NCBI GenBank assembly: GCA_903918555.1
Contig: CAIXEV010000258.1
Span: forward strand, 1 to 8,850
Reading direction: 5' to 3'
DNA length: 8,850 bases
Source: an uncultured bacterium
GTDB lineage: Bacteria; Planctomycetota; Phycisphaerae; Phycisphaerales; SM1A02
The notes below the pieces were generated by a model, which was given only the letters and a program-made list of their open reading frames with translations, made no database searches and was not told the origin of the DNA. Within the stretch, counting starts at the first letter, position 1. The number at the start of each line of letters is the position of its first letter. Shown one piece after another: positions 6,762 to 8,850 of this stretch. Made by a program: the position numbers and the translations under genes.

Positions 6762-6795
6762 AAAACGGGCGCAGCCGCCCGGATGGGCGGCTGCG
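6762..6795 (-). terminator. Intrinsic terminator after tRNA-Ile
   Basis: An 11-bp perfect stem (CGCAGCCGCCC at 6770-6780 pairing with 6785-6795) closes a four-base loop. In the tRNA direction it is followed by cccgTTTTa (T run at 6765-6762). It lies 16 bases past the tRNA 3' end and upstream of mdh. The T run is short and slightly displaced, so efficiency is uncertain. Confidence 0.75.
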
Positions 6796-6811
6796 TCGCG
6801 AGGCCGCGAAA

Positions 6812-6885
6812 TGCGCCAGAAAGGACTCGAACCTTCGACCTCACCCTTATCAGGGGTGTGCTCTAGCCAGCTGAGCTACTAGCGC
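6812..6885 (-). tRNA. tRNA-Ile (anticodon GAU)
   Basis: Folds by hand into a complete 74-nt cloverleaf. The acceptor stem GCGCTAG/CTGGCGC has 7 bp with one G-T pair. The D arm is GCTC-AGCTGGCTA-GAGC, the anticodon stem CACCC/GGGTG has loop CTGATAA (anticodon GAT, decoding AUC and AUU), the variable loop is AGGTC, and the T arm GAAGG/CCTTT has loop TTCGAGT. The discriminator base is A. The 3' CCA is not encoded and would have to be added after transcription. It stands alone, with its own promoter and terminator and no rRNA gene in the window. Confidence 0.97.
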
Positions 6886-6911
6886 GTCATTCCGCTTGCG
6901 GCGGACCGTCA

Positions 6912-6940
6912 AGTATAGCGGCGGTGGAAATCGCCCGCAA
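6912..6940 (-). promoter_or_regulatory. Sigma70-like promoter of tRNA-Ile
   Basis: On the minus strand, TTGCGG (6940-6935) and TATACT (6917-6912) are separated by exactly 17 bp. The -10 ends 26 bases before the mature tRNA 5' end, leaving a short 5' leader. It is the best promoter match I see in the window. It lies between the stop of the CBS gene (6988) and the tRNA. Confidence 0.75.
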
Positions 6941-6987
6941 CCGCTCGGTTGAGGCTGCGTTGCGAGGCGAATCGGCAGCCAAGGCGA

Positions 6988-7995
6988 CTACCAGGCCGCC
7001 AGATCCCCGACCAGCGGCTCGACCAGGTCCTTCATCGAGACGATCCCGAGGGGGCGGTCGGGGCGGTCGGCGACCAGCGCCAGCTGGGCCCGTTCCCGCC
7101 GCATGGTCTGGATGGCCTCGAGGGCGCTCGTTCCGGGCGCGAGGGTCACGATCGATCGAACGAGCGCGGAGGTCGTGCCGTCCGGTCTCGCGAAGTGGTC
7201 GACGGCCACCACCACGCCGCTCACCCGACCCGTCGCGTCGACGACCGGCAGCCGGCTCGCGCCCGACTGAAGGAAGGCGCGCGCGCGCTCCGCCGGAGTC
7301 GCACCGATCGGCAGCCACGCCACATCGCGCCAGACGCGCATCTCCTGACCGACCGTGATGCCGCGCATCGTGAAGACGCGATCGGCAAATCCAAGCTGCG
7401 TCTCGCTGAGCCCGCCGCTGCCAGCGCCCTCCGCAAGGAGCGCCGACACGCGGGCGCGAGCCTCGAGAAGCTCGGCGTCGCCGCTGCGCCCGAAGATGCG
7501 CGAGACGAGCGTGCCGATCCCGGCGACCAGCGGGACGATTCCCGTCGCGCAGAGCAGGACGCGCAGCGATGTCAGCAGCGTCGCGTACCGCGGCATCCAT
7601 CGGTCCGCATGCACGCGGAAGAGATCCTTGGGCAGGACCTCGCCGAACAGGAAGACCGCGGGAACAAGCACGACGAGGTCGAGGAGCACGGCCTCCACGG
7701 GGCCGAATCCGAGTCCGTCGAAGATCTGCGAGACGCCGAAGCTCGCGAGCCAGCCTGCGATGGCGTTGGCTACGAGCAAGGTCGACAGCAACCGGCGCGG
7801 ACGCGCGTACTCGCGCGCAAGCCGTGCGCTGTCGGCGTCGCCGCGCGTCGCGCGCACCGAAAGCCGCACATGCGACATCGTGTACATGCCGGTCTCGAGG
7901 CCGGCGAGCAGGCCCGCGCTCACGATGCCTGCGACGGCCATCGCCCCGAATCCGAGCGCGGCTCCGAGTCCAAGTTCAGCCGCGGTCGGCGTCAT
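6988..7995 (-). CDS. CNNM (DUF21)/CBS-domain membrane protein without a C-terminal CorC domain
   Basis: Integral membrane protein of 335 residues, related to the HlyC/CorC and CNNM families, which are linked to divalent-cation (Mg2+/Co2+) efflux or its regulation. Residues about 5-175 form a DUF21-like region with about four hydrophobic stretches: LGAALGFGAMAVAGIVSAGL, LLVANAIAGWLASFGV, AVLLDLVVLVPAVFLFGEVLPK and LLTSLRVLLCATGIVPLVAGI. GEVLPK is a family hallmark. Two CBS-like repeats follow, one around ASRLPVVDATGRVSGVVV and one around QLALVADRPDRPLGIVSMKDLVEP. It then ends at GDLAAW, without the CorC/HlyC transporter-associated domain that its upstream partner has. The ATG at 7995 overlaps the partner's TGA (ATGA), a typical translational coupling. 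The frame continues upstream to 8205, but that part lies inside the partner gene. The exact ion is not evident. Confidence 0.9.
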   Translation of the reverse strand: MTPTAAELGLGAALGFGAMAVAGIVSAGLLAGLETGMYTMSHVRLSVRATRGDADSARLAREYARPRRLLSTLLVANAIAGWLASFGVSQIFDGLGFGPVEAVLLDLVVLVPAVFLFGEVLPKDLFRVHADRWMPRYATLLTSLRVLLCATGIVPLVAGIGTLVSRIFGRSGDAELLEARARVSALLAEGAGSGGLSETQLGFADRVFTMRGITVGQEMRVWRDVAWLPIGATPAERARAFLQSGASRLPVVDATGRVSGVVVAVDHFARPDGTTSALVRSIVTLAPGTSALEAIQTMRRERAQLALVADRPDRPLGIVSMKDLVEPLVGDLAAW

Positions 7996-8850
7996 GGCCG
8001 GGCCCCTTCGTCCCGCAGCGAGACGAGCACGCTCTCGATGCGCGCGCCCAGCACGGCCTCGACCTCGACGATGATGTTTCCGACCTCGACGCGGTCGCCC
8101 GACCGCGCGACGCGGGAGAGCCGCTGCATGACGAGCCCCGCGACCGTGCTCGCGCGCGGCGACACCACGCGCGTTCCGAAGGCATCGCCCCACCGCGACA
8201 CGCACATCTCGCCGCTCACGCGCCAGGTGCCGGGAGCGACCTCGAGCGGCGCGTCGATCGAGACCTCGCCGATGTCCGCGATGTCGCCGACGATCTCCTC
8301 GACGCAGTCCTCGAGCGCGACGATTCCAGCGGTCCCGCCGTACTCGTCGACGGCGATCGCGAGCTTGCTGCCCGTGCGGCGGAAGTGCTCGAGCAGCTGC
8401 GCGAGCGACGCGAGCTCAGGCACGAAGCGCGGCGGCTCCATGCAGTCCGCGCGCGGCGGCCGCTGCGCCGGCAGCAGGTACTTCTTGAGCTCGAGGATGC
8501 CGAGGATCTCGTCGACATCGCGTCCGACGACCGGCAGGTGCGTGAGCCTCGCCTCGGTCGCGACGCGCCGGATCTCGGCTTCATCGGCGCCCGCTCGCAC
8601 CGACCACATGTCGACGCGCGGCGTCATCACATCGCGCACGCGCAGCCGCCGCAGCCGCATGACGCCCTCGATCGCCTCGCGTTCGCGCAGGTCGATCGCG
8701 CCCTCGCGCGCCGATTGCTCGAGAAGCGCCGCGAGCTCGGCGGAGTCGACGAGGCCACCGCCCTGCTCCGCGGCCGAGAGCCGGCCGATCGGCGCAAGGA
8801 TGAAGCGGTCGATCGTCGACGCGACGGGCCCGACCACCGCGCAGTACAGC
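7992..8850 (-). CDS. CNNM/CorC-type hemolysin-family protein, N-terminus cut by window edge
   Basis: The visible 285 residues are the cytosolic part of a HlyC/CorC-type protein. They open in frame at the window edge (LYCAVVGPVASTIDRFILAPIGRL), which looks like the end of the last membrane helix of a CNNM/DUF21 domain lying outside. The GTG at 8837 is therefore probably internal. CBS 1 begins with the typical DVMTPRVDM and runs through THLPVVGRDVDEILGILELK. CBS 2 ends with the family signature VDEYGGTAGIVALEDCVEEI. The last 80 or so residues (WRVSGEMCV to IESVLVSL) match the CorC/HlyC C-terminal domain in pattern. Such proteins are associated with Mg2+/Co2+ homeostasis; the hemolysin name is historical. 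It overlaps the next gene by 4 bp, and both probably come from one transcript whose promoter is outside. Confidence 0.93.
   Translation of the reverse strand, partial: LYCAVVGPVASTIDRFILAPIGRLSAAEQGGGLVDSAELAALLEQSAREGAIDLREREAIEGVMRLRRLRVRDVMTPRVDMWSVRAGADEAEIRRVATEARLTHLPVVGRDVDEILGILELKKYLLPAQRPPRADCMEPPRFVPELASLAQLLEHFRRTGSKLAIAVDEYGGTAGIVALEDCVEEIVGDIADIGEVSIDAPLEVAPGTWRVSGEMCVSRWGDAFGTRVVSPRASTVAGLVMQRLSRVARSGDRVEVGNIIVEVEAVLGARIESVLVSLRDEGARP

Noticed and set aside
4097..6763. An 888-codon open frame on the plus strand
   Set aside because: It runs antisense through the acidic membrane protein gene and all of mdh, crosses the mdh terminator, and has no recognisable domain. Biased composition explains the lack of stops.
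5645..6844. Malate dehydrogenase starting at 6844
   Set aside because: That start would translate through part of the tRNA and its terminator. The ATG at 6640 begins exactly at the Rossmann fold.

Overview
The window is a G+C-rich bacterial chromosome segment. Every protein gene I can support lies on the minus strand, so transcription runs from high to low coordinates. Gene content is mostly housekeeping: GMP synthase, malate dehydrogenase, DprA, one tRNA and a pair of CNNM/CBS membrane proteins. A planctomycete of the Phycisphaerae type would fit the solitary gene order and the membrane protein with a long acidic tail. That placement is only an impression; nothing in the sequence proves it. 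I see no phage, plasmid, transposon or CRISPR genes.

Layout in transcription order (right to left). (1) 8850-6988: two CNNM/CBS-domain membrane proteins joined by a 4-bp ATGA overlap; the first is cut by the window edge. (2) 6940-6762: a solitary tRNA-Ile(GAU) with its own sigma70-like promoter and a hairpin terminator. (3) 6640-5586: malate dehydrogenase followed by a strong intrinsic terminator. (4) 5524-4196: an unrecognised protein with two membrane segments and a very acidic, repeat-rich tail. (5) 4057-2831: dprA. (6) 2830-2356: a 475-bp stretch with no convincing gene, holding a 5 x 20-bp tandem array next to the dprA stop. (7) 2355-1471: a calcineurin-like metallophosphoesterase with a 7 x 15-bp in-frame repeat that encodes a histidine-rich loop. 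(8) 1381-1: guaA, missing its last residues at the window edge, with a promoter-like extended -10 element almost touching its start codon.

The genes do not form one pathway. GuaA (purine synthesis), Mdh (central carbon) and DprA (DNA uptake and recombination) are independent units, and the two CBS proteins look like one translationally coupled transport or regulatory pair. The most unusual property is the clustering of three separate tandem arrays within about 3.2 kb (1696-1800, 2713-2812, 4831-4905). Two have 15-bp units that keep the reading frame in different proteins, and one has 20-bp units and is intergenic. I found no clear evidence of a new multi-gene system. The repeat-expanded metallophosphoesterase loop, the acidic membrane protein and the intergenic 20-bp array most deserve a second look.
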